From Arthrobacter alkaliphilus (GTDB lineage: Bacteria > Actinomycetota > Actinomycetes > Actinomycetales > Micrococcaceae): a stretch of 56,429 bases of DNA. The number at the start of each line of letters is the position of its first letter. The stretch's first letter is position 1. The stretch covers positions 8,058-64,486 of the forward strand of contig NZ_JAKEEC010000021.1 in assembly GCF_021483235.1 (NCBI RefSeq), written 5' to 3'. Under the pieces are notes generated by a model. That model had not been told where the DNA came from. It did no database searches and saw only the letters and a list, made by a program, of their open reading frames with translations. Shown here one piece after another: positions 18,236-26,579 of the stretch. Both the position numbers and the translations under genes were made by a program.

Positions 18236-19846
18236 ATGGACGCCTTGGAAATCGCACGCTGGCAATTTGGAATCACAACCGTCTACCACTTCATGATGGT
18301 GCCGCTGACCATCGGCCTGGGTCTCGTCGTGGCCGTCATACAGACCTTCTGGTACCGCACCGGCAAGGTGGAATACCTGCGGATGACCAAGTTCTGGGGC
18401 AAGCTCTTCCTCATCAACTTCATCATGGGCGTGGCCACGGGAATCGTGCAGGAATTCCAATTCGGCATGGCATGGAGCGAGTACAGCCGGTTCGTCGGCG
18501 ACGTGTTCGGTGCGCCCCTGGCCCTGGAGGCGCTTCTCGCCTTCTTCGTGGAATCGACATTCTTGGGACTCTGGATTTTCGGCTGGAAGCAACTCAAGCG
18601 CGGTGTCCACCTCGCGTGCCTCTGGATCGCCGTGATTGGCTCGTTCTTCTCTGCCTACTTCATCATCGTCGCCAACTCCTGGATGCAGCACCCTGTCGGC
18701 GTCAAGATGGTCAACGGGCGCCCGCACATGACTGACGCCTGGGCGGTCTTTACCAACAACACTGCCTTGGTGGCCGTACCCCACACCCTCTTCGGTGCGC
18801 TGGCCGTGGCCGGAGCGTTCCTCCTCGGAATCGCCTGGTACCACCTTTGGCGCCGCCGCCACGATGGCATTGACACCGTGGGAGCCGACGGCCGGGCCGT
18901 CGCGGGCGAAGCGGACATTCCCGGGCGGGACAAGACCGACTACAAAGTCTGGATGACCTCCCTGCGGATCGGCGCCGTCGTCGCCATGATCTCTTTCGCC
19001 GGCACCGCCATCACGGGCGATATGCAGGGCAAACTGATGTTCGAACAACAGCCCATGAAGATGGCCGCAGCCGAGGCCGCCTGCCACGACGGCACCGGAT
19101 TCTCTATCCTGAGCGTCGGCAACGTCGGGTCGAAGAACTGCAACGACATTGTTGCCGTGATCGAGGTCCCCGGCATCCTGTCCTTCCTGGCCAAGGGCGA
19201 TTTCACCACCGAAGTGAAGGGCGTCAACAGCCTCCTGGACGAATACAAGGCCAAGTACGGCACCCACCTGCCGGACAACCCCCTCTATGGCGACCGGGCA
19301 GGGCAGGACATCCAGTACGTACCCGTCATGGAAGTGACGTACTGGGGCTTCCGCATGATGATCGGATTCGGCGGGATCGCTGCCTTTGCCGCGTTGCTCG
19401 CATTGTGGGTGACCCGTAAGGGGTTGGTCCCGCAATCACGGTGGATCATGCGCCTGGCGGTCTTCGGAATCCTGGCTCCCTTCGGTGCCAACGCCGCCGG
19501 GTGGATCTTCACCGAAATGGGCCGGCAGCCGTTCGTCGTCGCGCCTAATCCGGACGCAAGCGGCGTCGACCAAGTGTTCATGTTCACCGCCGCGGCCGTC
19601 TCACCCGGCGTCTCCGCCGCTGAGCTCATCACCTCGCTGGTGGTGTTGGGGTCCATCTACGCCGTGCTGCTGGTGGTCGAGGTCCGCCTGCTGGTCAAGT
19701 ACGCCCGGGGCGGAGTGGTGTCCGCGATGCCTGAGCTCGCCAAGGCGCTCAGCGAAAAGAAGGACAAGACGGACGACGACGGCGGGACCCCGGGTGCACA
19801 GGACCGGCCGGGCGCGAGCGACGACGTCCTGGCATTCGCCTACTAG
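18236..19846 (+). CDS. cydA: Cytochrome bd quinol oxidase subunit I
   Basis: 536 aa membrane protein. It holds the haems b558, b595 and d and oxidises quinol while reducing O2 at high affinity. H18 in TTVYHFMMVPLTIG corresponds to the haem b595 ligand. The second haem histidine lies in ALVAVPHTLFGALAVAG. The methionine ligand is probably in WGFRMMIGFGG, and GRQPFVV ends the quinol loop. AAAGGA precedes the ATG by about 5 nt. The C-terminal tail (about 40 residues, Lys/Asp-rich) is longer than in many homologues. First gene of cydA-cydB-cydDC; its promoter region carries two BlaI-type operators. No Rex- or CRP-like site was noticed. Confidence 0.97.
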   Translation: MDALEIARWQFGITTVYHFMMVPLTIGLGLVVAVIQTFWYRTGKVEYLRMTKFWGKLFLINFIMGVATGIVQEFQFGMAWSEYSRFVGDVFGAPLALEALLAFFVESTFLGLWIFGWKQLKRGVHLACLWIAVIGSFFSAYFIIVANSWMQHPVGVKMVNGRPHMTDAWAVFTNNTALVAVPHTLFGALAVAGAFLLGIAWYHLWRRRHDGIDTVGADGRAVAGEADIPGRDKTDYKVWMTSLRIGAVVAMISFAGTAITGDMQGKLMFEQQPMKMAAAEAACHDGTGFSILSVGNVGSKNCNDIVAVIEVPGILSFLAKGDFTTEVKGVNSLLDEYKAKYGTHLPDNPLYGDRAGQDIQYVPVMEVTYWGFRMMIGFGGIAAFAALLALWVTRKGLVPQSRWIMRLAVFGILAPFGANAAGWIFTEMGRQPFVVAPNPDASGVDQVFMFTAAAVSPGVSAAELITSLVVLGSIYAVLLVVEVRLLVKYARGGVVSAMPELAKALSEKKDKTDDDGGTPGAQDRPGASDDVLAFAY

Positions 19847-19866
19847 GAAGCAGAGGGATCATTCGA

Positions 19867-20964
19867 ATGGAACTGTTGCCCACCGTCTGGTTCGTGGCCA
19901 TCGCCGTGCTGTGGACGGGATACCTCTTCCTCGAGGGATTCGACCTCGGCGTCGGAATGCTCATGAAGCTCTTCGCCCGGAACGACACCGACCGCCGGGT
20001 GTTGCTGAACACCGTCGGCCCGGTATGGGACGGGAATGAAGTGTGGCTGCTGACCGCGGCCGGTGCCACCTTCGCGGCTTTTCCGCTGTGGTACGCCTCG
20101 TTGTTTTCGGCGCTTTACCTGCCGCTCCTGATCGTCCTCGTGGCCCTGATCTTCAGGGCTGTGGCCTTCGAGTACCGGGGCAAAGTGGACACGCAGCGCT
20201 GGCGGACCGCCTGGGACTGGGCCATCGCGCTGGGCTCGTTCACCGCCGCGTTCGGCATCGGTGCCGCCCTGGCGTTGACCACTACCGGGCTTCCGATCGA
20301 CTCGAACGGCGACCGCCACGGCGGCCCTTTTGCCTGGTTCAGCGGCTACGCCGTGCTGGGCGGATTGGCCGTGGTCGCGTTCGCCCTGGTGCATGCGCTG
20401 GCCTTCCTGGCCCTGAAGACCGACGGCCAAGTGCGCCACCGCGCGCGCCGCTGGTTTGTGCGGCTCGCCCCGATCGCCTTGCTGCCGCTGCTGGCGTGGG
20501 CGGTTGCCGTGCAGCTGCTCAGCGGCAAGCCGGCAACGTGGATACTGGTGATCCTCGGAGTCTTCGCAGCGGCGGCCGCCTGGGTCCTCGCCCGCCGCGG
20601 GGCTGAGGGGAAGGCCTTCGGAGCGCTGGGCGCCTTCCTCGTGTGCGCCACCGCTTCCATCTTCGGTGCGGCGTTCCCAGTGGTCATCCCGTCCACTTTG
20701 AACCCCGCCTTCAACCTCACCATTTCCAACGCCTCGTCGTCCGCCTACACCCTCGGGCTGATGAGCATCGCGGCCGCCGTCGGCCTGCCGCTCGTCATCG
20801 CCTACCAGGCCTGGACCTACTGGGTGTTCCGTCGCCGCGTGAGCGCGGCACACATTCCCCCGGCGCACGGGTTCCTCCCGGCCATCGCGGCCAAGGTGCT
20901 CGTCGGCCATGAGGCGCCGGCAGGTCGAGCTGCCAAACACGCACCCCGCGACGCCGGCGAGTAG
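19867..20964 (+). CDS. cydB: Cytochrome bd quinol oxidase subunit II
   Basis: 365 aa, about 8-9 membrane helices. It partners CydA and stabilises the di-haem site. The N-terminus LWTGYLFLEGFDLGVGML and the signature VWDGNEVWLL are diagnostic. It starts 20 nt after cydA, with GAAGCAGAGGGA upstream as ribosome-binding region. The length is ordinary. The next gene, cydDC, begins 3 nt after its stop, indicating tight co-expression. Confidence 0.97.
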   Translation: MELLPTVWFVAIAVLWTGYLFLEGFDLGVGMLMKLFARNDTDRRVLLNTVGPVWDGNEVWLLTAAGATFAAFPLWYASLFSALYLPLLIVLVALIFRAVAFEYRGKVDTQRWRTAWDWAIALGSFTAAFGIGAALALTTTGLPIDSNGDRHGGPFAWFSGYAVLGGLAVVAFALVHALAFLALKTDGQVRHRARRWFVRLAPIALLPLLAWAVAVQLLSGKPATWILVILGVFAAAAAWVLARRGAEGKAFGALGAFLVCATASIFGAAFPVVIPSTLNPAFNLTISNASSSAYTLGLMSIAAAVGLPLVIAYQAWTYWVFRRRVSAAHIPPAHGFLPAIAAKVLVGHEAPAGRAAKHAPRDAGE

Positions 20965-20967
20965 CGG

Positions 20968-23900
20968 ATGAAGCCCGAGCTGCCGGCCGGACCCGCCACA
21001 CGGTCCGCCTTGTATTTCCTTGGCCTGCTGTCCTCGCTCAAGGCCTTGTCCCTGGTCCTGATCGCGCAGGCCATCGCGGCGATGCTGTCCGGACTCGCGG
21101 CAGGCGGCAGCGGGTGGCGGGAATCGCTCCTTTGGGGTGCGGCGGGCGCCGTCCTGCGGTCGCTGGCAGTCTGGGGGCAGGGAGTCGCGGCGCGCCGCGC
21201 GGCCCTCGGGGTCAAGGAAGAGCTGCGGTCCCGGCTGCTTTGGCGCGCTCTCGGCTCCGGGGCTGCGGGACGGGTCGGCGATGTGAACGACGGCGGGCTC
21301 GCGGTGCTTGCGACGCGAGGCCTTGATGCCCTGGACAATTACTACACCCAGTTCCTTCCCGCGTTGGTCAATTGTGCCGCAGTGCCCCTGCTCCTCGGCG
21401 CCCGGATCCTCTTCGCGGACTGGGTCAGTGCCGTGGTGGTGGTGCTGACCCTCCCGCTGGTCCCGCTCTTCATGGTCCTGATCGGCCGCCATACCGAGGA
21501 CCGGGTCCGCGAAGCCCAATCCACGCTGCGGAAGCTTTCGGGGCACATCCTGGAGTTGGCGAAGGGACTTCCGGTGTTGGTCGGGCTGGGCCGCGCGCGC
21601 GAACAGCGCGCAGCCCTCGAGGACCTCTCGGAGGAATACCGCTCGCGCACCATGGGAACACTGCGTACCGCCTTCCTGTCAGCCCTCGCCCTGGAGCTGA
21701 TAGCTACCCTCTCGGTCGCCGTCGTGGCAGTCTTCATCGGCGTGCGTCTCGTGGCCGGCGACATGGGCCTGGAAGCAGGCCTGCTGGCCCTCATCCTCGC
21801 TCCCGATTGCTATCTTCCCCTGCGCGAACTGGGCGCGGCGCACCATGCCAGCGACGACGGGCGCGAGGCTTTGGCCGCCGCCAACGCCGTGCTCGCCTCG
21901 CCGGCGGGCCGACCGCTGATTGGCGCGCCCGGCGCCGTCGCGCCAGCCGCCGGGCCGGCCGGCAAGACCGGACCCTCCGACGTCACTGTCACCGGCCTGA
22001 CGGTGACGTACGCGGGCCGGGCGGCGGCCGCCGTCGGACCCCTCGACTTCAAAGCGCCGGCCGGGAAGATCACCGCCCTTGACGGGCGCAGCGGTTCCGG
22101 CAAGAGCACCGTCCTGGGCGTCCTGGCCGGCACGATCGGCGACGGCCCGGCGGCAACCATCGAAGGTTCTGTCGCCGGTCTGGATGCCGGCTCGGTCGCA
22201 TGGGTTCCACAGCATCCTGTCATGGCCGCAGACACGGTGCTGGACGAGATAGTCCTTTATCTGCAGGGCGGCAACCAGGAGTGCCCGTCCCCGGGACTTG
22301 CGTCGCCGGATCCCGAAACCACCGCCGATGCGGACCTGGCGAGGGCCATGCGTTGCCTGGAGCAGGCCGCCGCGGACCACCTCGCGTACAAACACCCGGC
22401 CGAGTTGAGTCCAGGCGAAATGCGGCGGGTGGCCGTGGCCCGGGGCCTGGCGCGCCTTGCCTCCGGTGCCAAGGTCCTGCTGCTCGACGAACCCACCGCC
22501 CACCTGGACGATGCGTCGGCGGACGCCGTCCGTTCGGCGATTGCCGGGCTGCGGGGGGCCGCGACTGTCATCCTGGTGGCCCACGACGCCGCGACCCGGA
22601 ACCTGGCGGACAACGTAGTGAGGGTCGACGGCGGGAAGGCTGACCCCGGGATGTCCGACGCCGGGACGGTACAACAGCAAGCCGGGACAGCGCGCCCGGG
22701 CTCCGCCGTATCCGCGGCAGCCCCACTCCGGCCGGATGCGGATACCGGAACCACACCGGTGGGGGGAATTGAACCCCCGACCTCTTTCTCCACGCTCAAG
22801 GCCCTCGCGCGGGTCCTTGCCCCGGTCCGCTACAAGTTCGCCGGGGCCGTGCTGCTGGCGGCGCTCGCCGCCTTGTTTGCCGTGGCCCTGTCGGGGCTGT
22901 CCGGCTGGCTGATCATCCGGGCCAGCGAACAACCGCCCATCCTGTATTTGCTCGGAGCGATCGTCGGCGTCCGGTTTTTCGGCATAGGCAGGGCGGTGCT
23001 GCGGTACGCCGAACGGCTCGTCGTCCACGACACGGTCTTCGCCTCCATGACGAGGCTCCGGGGTGCGCTTTGGGCGGCTCTCAGTGCGCGGGCGCTGTCC
23101 CTGCGGCGGCTTCTGCAGGGTGGCAATGTGCTCGGCGCGGTGGTGGACGACGTCGACACTCTGCGTGAGGTGCTGCCGCGGGTCGTCCTGCCTCCGCTGT
23201 CCGCGCTCGCCGTTGCTGTTTCGGCGCTGGTTGCCTCTGCGCTGCTGGTTCCCGCTTCCGTACCGGCGGTTGCAATGACCGCCGTGGTAGGCCTGGTCCT
23301 CGCTCCACTTCTTGCGCTGGCGGCGGACCGCAACGCGGCGCGCGCCGAGCAGCAACTGCGCTCCCTCGTTCTGCGTGACGTTGCCGCGGCCCTCGACGCG
23401 CGCGCGGAACTCAGCGCCAACGGCGTCGCCGGCACGGTGTTGTCGTCCCTGACCCGGAAGGACAACGCAGCGACTGCAGCCGCACAGCGTTCGGCCTGGG
23501 CCGACGGGATCGGCCAGGGGTTGACGGTGCTTGCCTGCACCCTGGGAGCCTTCGGGGCGGGGATTTTGGCCGCACCTTCCGTGCAAGCCGGAACGGTCGC
23601 GCCGGCTGTGCTGGCCGTCGTCGTCCTGGTCCAGTTGGCCCTCGCGGAGCCCTACGGAGCGGTGGTATCAGCAGTCCGGCAGGGTCCGGCTTTGGCCTCG
23701 GTGCTGCGGCGGATCGCACAGTCCGGAGCCTTCGACGCCCCGGATGCCGACGGCGGCGTGCGGCCGCTGCCGGAGCGGCCCGACGGTTCCGCGGGACTGC
23801 TGCTGGACCGTCTCGAAGCCGCGTGGCCCGGCGGGGCGCCCGTGTTCAGCGGGCTCAGCGCCGAAGCGGCCCCCGGACGTTGGCTCGCGGTCACCGGCCC

Positions 23901-24432
23901 CTCCGGCTCGGGGAAGTCCACCCTGCTCTCGGTCGTGCTTGGCTTCCTGCCGGAATCTTCCGGGAGGGCGTACGTCACTGGGAAGGCAGCGTGGTGTCCC
24001 CAGGAAGCGCATCTTTTCGACTCCACGATCCGGGGCAACTTGCTGCTCGCCCGCCCGGCGGCGCGCAAGCCTTCGGAAGCGGACATGTACAAGGCCTTGG
24101 GCGCCGTCGGCCTTGCCGGCTTGGTGTCCGAACTTCCCCGTGGGCTCGATAGCCGCATCGGCCCCTCGGGTTCGTTCCTGAGCGGCGGCGAACGCCAACG
24201 GCTCGCCATGGCCCGCACGCTCCTCACCGGCGCTGCGGTCCTGCTCCTGGACGAGCCGACCGCCCATCTGGACGCCGAGGCCGGGCAGCTCATGATGGCG
24301 GAGCTGCGTGCCGGGCTGAAGGACGTCACAGTGGTCCTCGTGACTCACAACCCGGCCGACATCGACGGGACGGATTCCCGGCTGGATCTGGGCTCGCCGT
24401 CGGCTCTCCCGGAGCCGGTGCGGGGGAGCTAG
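20968..24432 (+). CDS. cydDC: Fused CydD-CydC heterodimeric ABC exporter
   Basis: 1154 aa. CydDC exports glutathione/cysteine in E. coli (or handles haem) and is needed for bd oxidase assembly. Here both halves are one polypeptide. Half 1: membrane domain about 10-270, Walker A DGRSGSGKST near 373, degenerate signature LSPGE, Walker B KVLLLDEPTAHLDD. Half 2: membrane domain about 615-880, Walker A GPSGSGKST near 978, canonical LSGGE, Walker B VLLLDEPTAHLDA. The differing signature motifs suggest asymmetric ATP sites. The linker (about 555-610) contains VGGIEPPTSF, encoded by an antisense tRNA-T-arm-like sequence. The stop codon TAG shares CTAG with the convergent gene. Confidence 0.95.
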   Translation: MKPELPAGPATRSALYFLGLLSSLKALSLVLIAQAIAAMLSGLAAGGSGWRESLLWGAAGAVLRSLAVWGQGVAARRAALGVKEELRSRLLWRALGSGAAGRVGDVNDGGLAVLATRGLDALDNYYTQFLPALVNCAAVPLLLGARILFADWVSAVVVVLTLPLVPLFMVLIGRHTEDRVREAQSTLRKLSGHILELAKGLPVLVGLGRAREQRAALEDLSEEYRSRTMGTLRTAFLSALALELIATLSVAVVAVFIGVRLVAGDMGLEAGLLALILAPDCYLPLRELGAAHHASDDGREALAAANAVLASPAGRPLIGAPGAVAPAAGPAGKTGPSDVTVTGLTVTYAGRAAAAVGPLDFKAPAGKITALDGRSGSGKSTVLGVLAGTIGDGPAATIEGSVAGLDAGSVAWVPQHPVMAADTVLDEIVLYLQGGNQECPSPGLASPDPETTADADLARAMRCLEQAAADHLAYKHPAELSPGEMRRVAVARGLARLASGAKVLLLDEPTAHLDDASADAVRSAIAGLRGAATVILVAHDAATRNLADNVVRVDGGKADPGMSDAGTVQQQAGTARPGSAVSAAAPLRPDADTGTTPVGGIEPPTSFSTLKALARVLAPVRYKFAGAVLLAALAALFAVALSGLSGWLIIRASEQPPILYLLGAIVGVRFFGIGRAVLRYAERLVVHDTVFASMTRLRGALWAALSARALSLRRLLQGGNVLGAVVDDVDTLREVLPRVVLPPLSALAVAVSALVASALLVPASVPAVAMTAVVGLVLAPLLALAADRNAARAEQQLRSLVLRDVAAALDARAELSANGVAGTVLSSLTRKDNAATAAAQRSAWADGIGQGLTVLACTLGAFGAGILAAPSVQAGTVAPAVLAVVVLVQLALAEPYGAVVSAVRQGPALASVLRRIAQSGAFDAPDADGGVRPLPERPDGSAGLLLDRLEAAWPGGAPVFSGLSAEAAPGRWLAVTGPSGSGKSTLLSVVLGFLPESSGRAYVTGKAAWCPQEAHLFDSTIRGNLLLARPAARKPSEADMYKALGAVGLAGLVSELPRGLDSRIGPSGSFLSGGERQRLAMARTLLTGAAVLLLDEPTAHLDAEAGQLMMAELRAGLKDVTVVLVTHNPADIDGTDSRLDLGSPSALPEPVRGS
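22756..22784 (-). other. tRNA 3'-end-like fragment (T arm plus acceptor strand) inside the cydDC linker
   Basis: On the minus strand, stem GGGGG (22778-22774), loop TTCAATT and stem CCCCC (22766-22762) make a canonical T arm obeying TTCRANY. GAGGTC precedes it and CACCGG follows. No anticodon arm, D arm or 5' acceptor partner is found further along, so it is not a functional tRNA. On the plus strand it codes residues about 596-606 of CydDC. Confidence 0.55.
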
Positions 24433-25511
24433 CCGAGAAACCGCCGGGCGATCGAGTCCACCGTCTCGACGATATGGTCCACGAGTTTCACTGCGTCGTC
24501 CTCCCGGATGAGCGGCGTCGACTGGCCGGCCCACAGCGACATCAGGCCAGGGATACCCTGTGCCGCCGCGGCGGGCCGGAACTTCCCGGTCAGCCAGTTC
24601 TGGATCGGGAACGGGGCGTGCGCGGAAGGGTCGGCGAGTTCCCTGATGATCCGGTTGGGGATCCCGCGGGCCAGGCGGCCGCTGAGGGCACGGGTCAGGA
24701 CCGTGTGGGCGGCGTCGGGGCCGCGCATCGCGGCGAGGTGCGCGGGGCTGATGGCTGACTGCCGCGTGGCGAGGAAGGCCGAACCGATCTGGACCGCATC
24801 CGCGCCCAGAGCCAAGGCGGCAGCGACCCCACGGCCGTCCGAAATACCGCCTGCCGCGATGACCGGAACCGAAACCGCATCCACCACCTGTGGCACCAGG
24901 GCCATGGTCCCCACGAGCGAGTCCTCCGGTGCGCGGAGGAAGGAAACCCGGTGTCCGCCGGCCTCCATCCCCGTGGCGACGATCGCGTCAACACCGCCGC
25001 CGTCCAAGGCCACCGCTTCGTCGACCGTGGTGGCAGTACCCACCACCACGATGCCGTTCCGCCGGGCCTGTTCAATGACGGCAGGGGACGGCACGCCGAA
25101 CACGAAGCTCAGCACGGCCGGCCGGGCATCGATTGCCGCCTGGATCTGTTCCTGCAGATCGGGGAGGTACGCGTCCGGTTGGGCGGGTGGTTCCACGCCC
25201 ACCAGATCGAAGTATGGCCGGAGGATGTCCAGGTAGGCGGCGAACTGGCCTGCGTCCGCGGTGGGCGGCTCCTCGCCCTCGATGGGGAGCCAAAGGTTCA
25301 GCGCGAACGGTTTCCCGGTGGCTTCCTTGAGCTCTTTGGCCGTGGCGGTAATCCGTTCCGCGTCGTAGCCGTAGAGGCCATAGGAACCCAGTCCGCCGGC
25401 TTCGCTGACGGTGGCCGCCAGCTCCACCGACGACAGGCCCCCGAACGGTCCGAGGACAATGGGCAGATCAATGTTGAAGAGGCGTGTTGCCCTCGTGTCT
25501 TTCCATGACAT
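24429..25511 (-). CDS. Nitronate monooxygenase-like NAD(P)H-dependent flavin oxidoreductase
   Basis: 360 aa from the ATG at 25511; the longer frame is antisense-like sequence from the upstream gene. TIM barrel binding FMN. Features: LGPFGGLSSVELAATVSEAGGLG at the N-terminus, VATGMEAGGHR (family signature with the catalytic-region histidine), PVIAAGGISDGRGVAAALALGA, and GSAFLATRQS (phosphate binding). Family members oxidise nitronates such as propionate 3-nitronate, or act as 2-nitropropane dioxygenase or enoyl reductase-like enzymes; exact substrate is uncertain. It starts 8 nt after the DinB-like gene and overlaps the cydDC end by 4 bp. Confidence 0.85.
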   Translation of the reverse strand: MSWKDTRATRLFNIDLPIVLGPFGGLSSVELAATVSEAGGLGSYGLYGYDAERITATAKELKEATGKPFALNLWLPIEGEEPPTADAGQFAAYLDILRPYFDLVGVEPPAQPDAYLPDLQEQIQAAIDARPAVLSFVFGVPSPAVIEQARRNGIVVVGTATTVDEAVALDGGGVDAIVATGMEAGGHRVSFLRAPEDSLVGTMALVPQVVDAVSVPVIAAGGISDGRGVAAALALGADAVQIGSAFLATRQSAISPAHLAAMRGPDAAHTVLTRALSGRLARGIPNRIIRELADPSAHAPFPIQNWLTGKFRPAAAAQGIPGLMSLWAGQSTPLIREDDAVKLVDHIVETVDSIARRFLG

Positions 25512-25519
25512 CGCGGCGC

Positions 25520-26038
25520 CTAGCCGTCCACGTCGTGCAAGTGGTGGACGACGTCGTGCAGGAAGTACTGGGAGAACGTCAGCACGGTGAAGGTCGAGCC
25601 GTTGCTGCGGACCCCCGTGCGGGGCCACTCGTCCTCGCGGACCGCGGCGAAGGAGTTGGCAATCTGGGTGCCCTCCGCGACCAGTTGCGCAGCGACTTCG
25701 GCCGGGTCCGCATGGGCGTAGTCGCCGTCGATCGCGGCCTTGTCCTGGTCCCAATTGTCGAAATGGGCGTCGTCATCGCTCAGCATGAGATTCAGGCGCT
25801 GGTCGAAGAGGCTGAAGACGTCCCGAACGTGGCAGGCGTATTCCAAGGGCGACCACGTGTGGTCGTCCGGGCGGGTGGAGGCATCTTCCCGGCGCAGGAC
25901 GGCCCGCCAACGCGGCAACATGCTCAAGACCGCGCCCGGGACGGTGGACGGCGTCACGGTAGCGGAGTCGAAGCCGCACTCGGGACAGGGCGTGGACAGG
26001 ACCCAGGTCCAGTCCTTGTCATCGGGAATGATCGGCAT
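25520..26038 (-). CDS. DinB-like / maleylpyruvate isomerase-like metal-binding protein
   Basis: 172 aa, a four-helix bundle of the DinB/YfiT type. Likely metal-binding histidines are in LEYACHVRDV and FLHDVVHHLHDV. Many actinobacterial members are mycothiol-dependent enzymes. An unusual N-terminus (STPCPECGF) contains a C-x2-C pair. It heads a two-gene minus-strand unit with the flavin oxidoreductase. Substrate is unknown. Confidence 0.78.
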   Translation of the reverse strand: MPIIPDDKDWTWVLSTPCPECGFDSATVTPSTVPGAVLSMLPRWRAVLRREDASTRPDDHTWSPLEYACHVRDVFSLFDQRLNLMLSDDDAHFDNWDQDKAAIDGDYAHADPAEVAAQLVAEGTQIANSFAAVREDEWPRTGVRSNGSTFTVLTFSQYFLHDVVHHLHDVDG

Positions 26039-26164
26039 GGCAGTAGTCTATGGCCCGGATTCCTGATCCGGTCACACCTTGCGGAGAGGGGCTGCTTCCA
26101 GCCGTGGCCAGCGCGATCAGGAGTAAAGTTAGGTGCTGGGGGAAGCCTGGAAAGTGAAACTGCC

Positions 26165-26545
26165 ATGCTAAAGGATCTAAGCGTCGCCGGCGTGCTTCCT
26201 GCCAGCGATATCGCCCGCGCACGCGACTTCTACCGCGACAAACTCGGCCTCGAACCGGAGAACCCGGAGGCCTCGGACAACCTGATGTACAAGTGCGCCA
26301 ACGGCACAGGCTTCCTGCTCTACGAGACGTCCTTTGCCGGGACTGCGAAGAACACCCAGTTGGGATTCCAGAGCACGGACCTGGACCGCGACATGGCCGA
26401 CCTCAGGGAACGCGGAGTCGTCTTCGAAGAGTACGACATGCCCGGCCTGAAGACCGAAAACGGCGTAGCTACGCTGCCCGACGGCGAAAGGGGAGCCTGG
26501 TTCCGCGATTCGGAGGGAAACATTCTCAGCATCGCCACGATGTAG
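26165..26545 (+). CDS. VOC-family (glyoxalase/dioxygenase fold) protein
   Basis: 126 aa from the ATG at 26165. Two beta-alpha-beta-beta-beta modules: LPASDIARARDFYRDKLGLEP at the start and WFRDSEGNILSI at the end. The usual first metal histidine is absent in the N-terminal strand, so it may bind ligand rather than catalyse. A TAAAGT at 26123-26128 could be its -10. The stop codon overlaps a small GCCCGG-CAT-CCGGGC hairpin before the convergent parC. Confidence 0.75.
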   Translation: MLKDLSVAGVLPASDIARARDFYRDKLGLEPENPEASDNLMYKCANGTGFLLYETSFAGTAKNTQLGFQSTDLDRDMADLRERGVVFEEYDMPGLKTENGVATLPDGERGAWFRDSEGNILSIATM

Positions 26546-26579
26546 CCCGGCATCCGGGCAGGGCACCGGCTACCTCGCG

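Noticed and set aside
22756..22784. Functional tRNA gene
   Set aside because: Only the T arm and part of the acceptor strand are present; no anticodon or D arm, and it lies inside a coding region.
24429..26038. Horizontally acquired segment around the flavin oxidoreductase and DinB genes
   Set aside because: GC content and codon choice look like the neighbours, and no mobility gene or flanking repeat is present.
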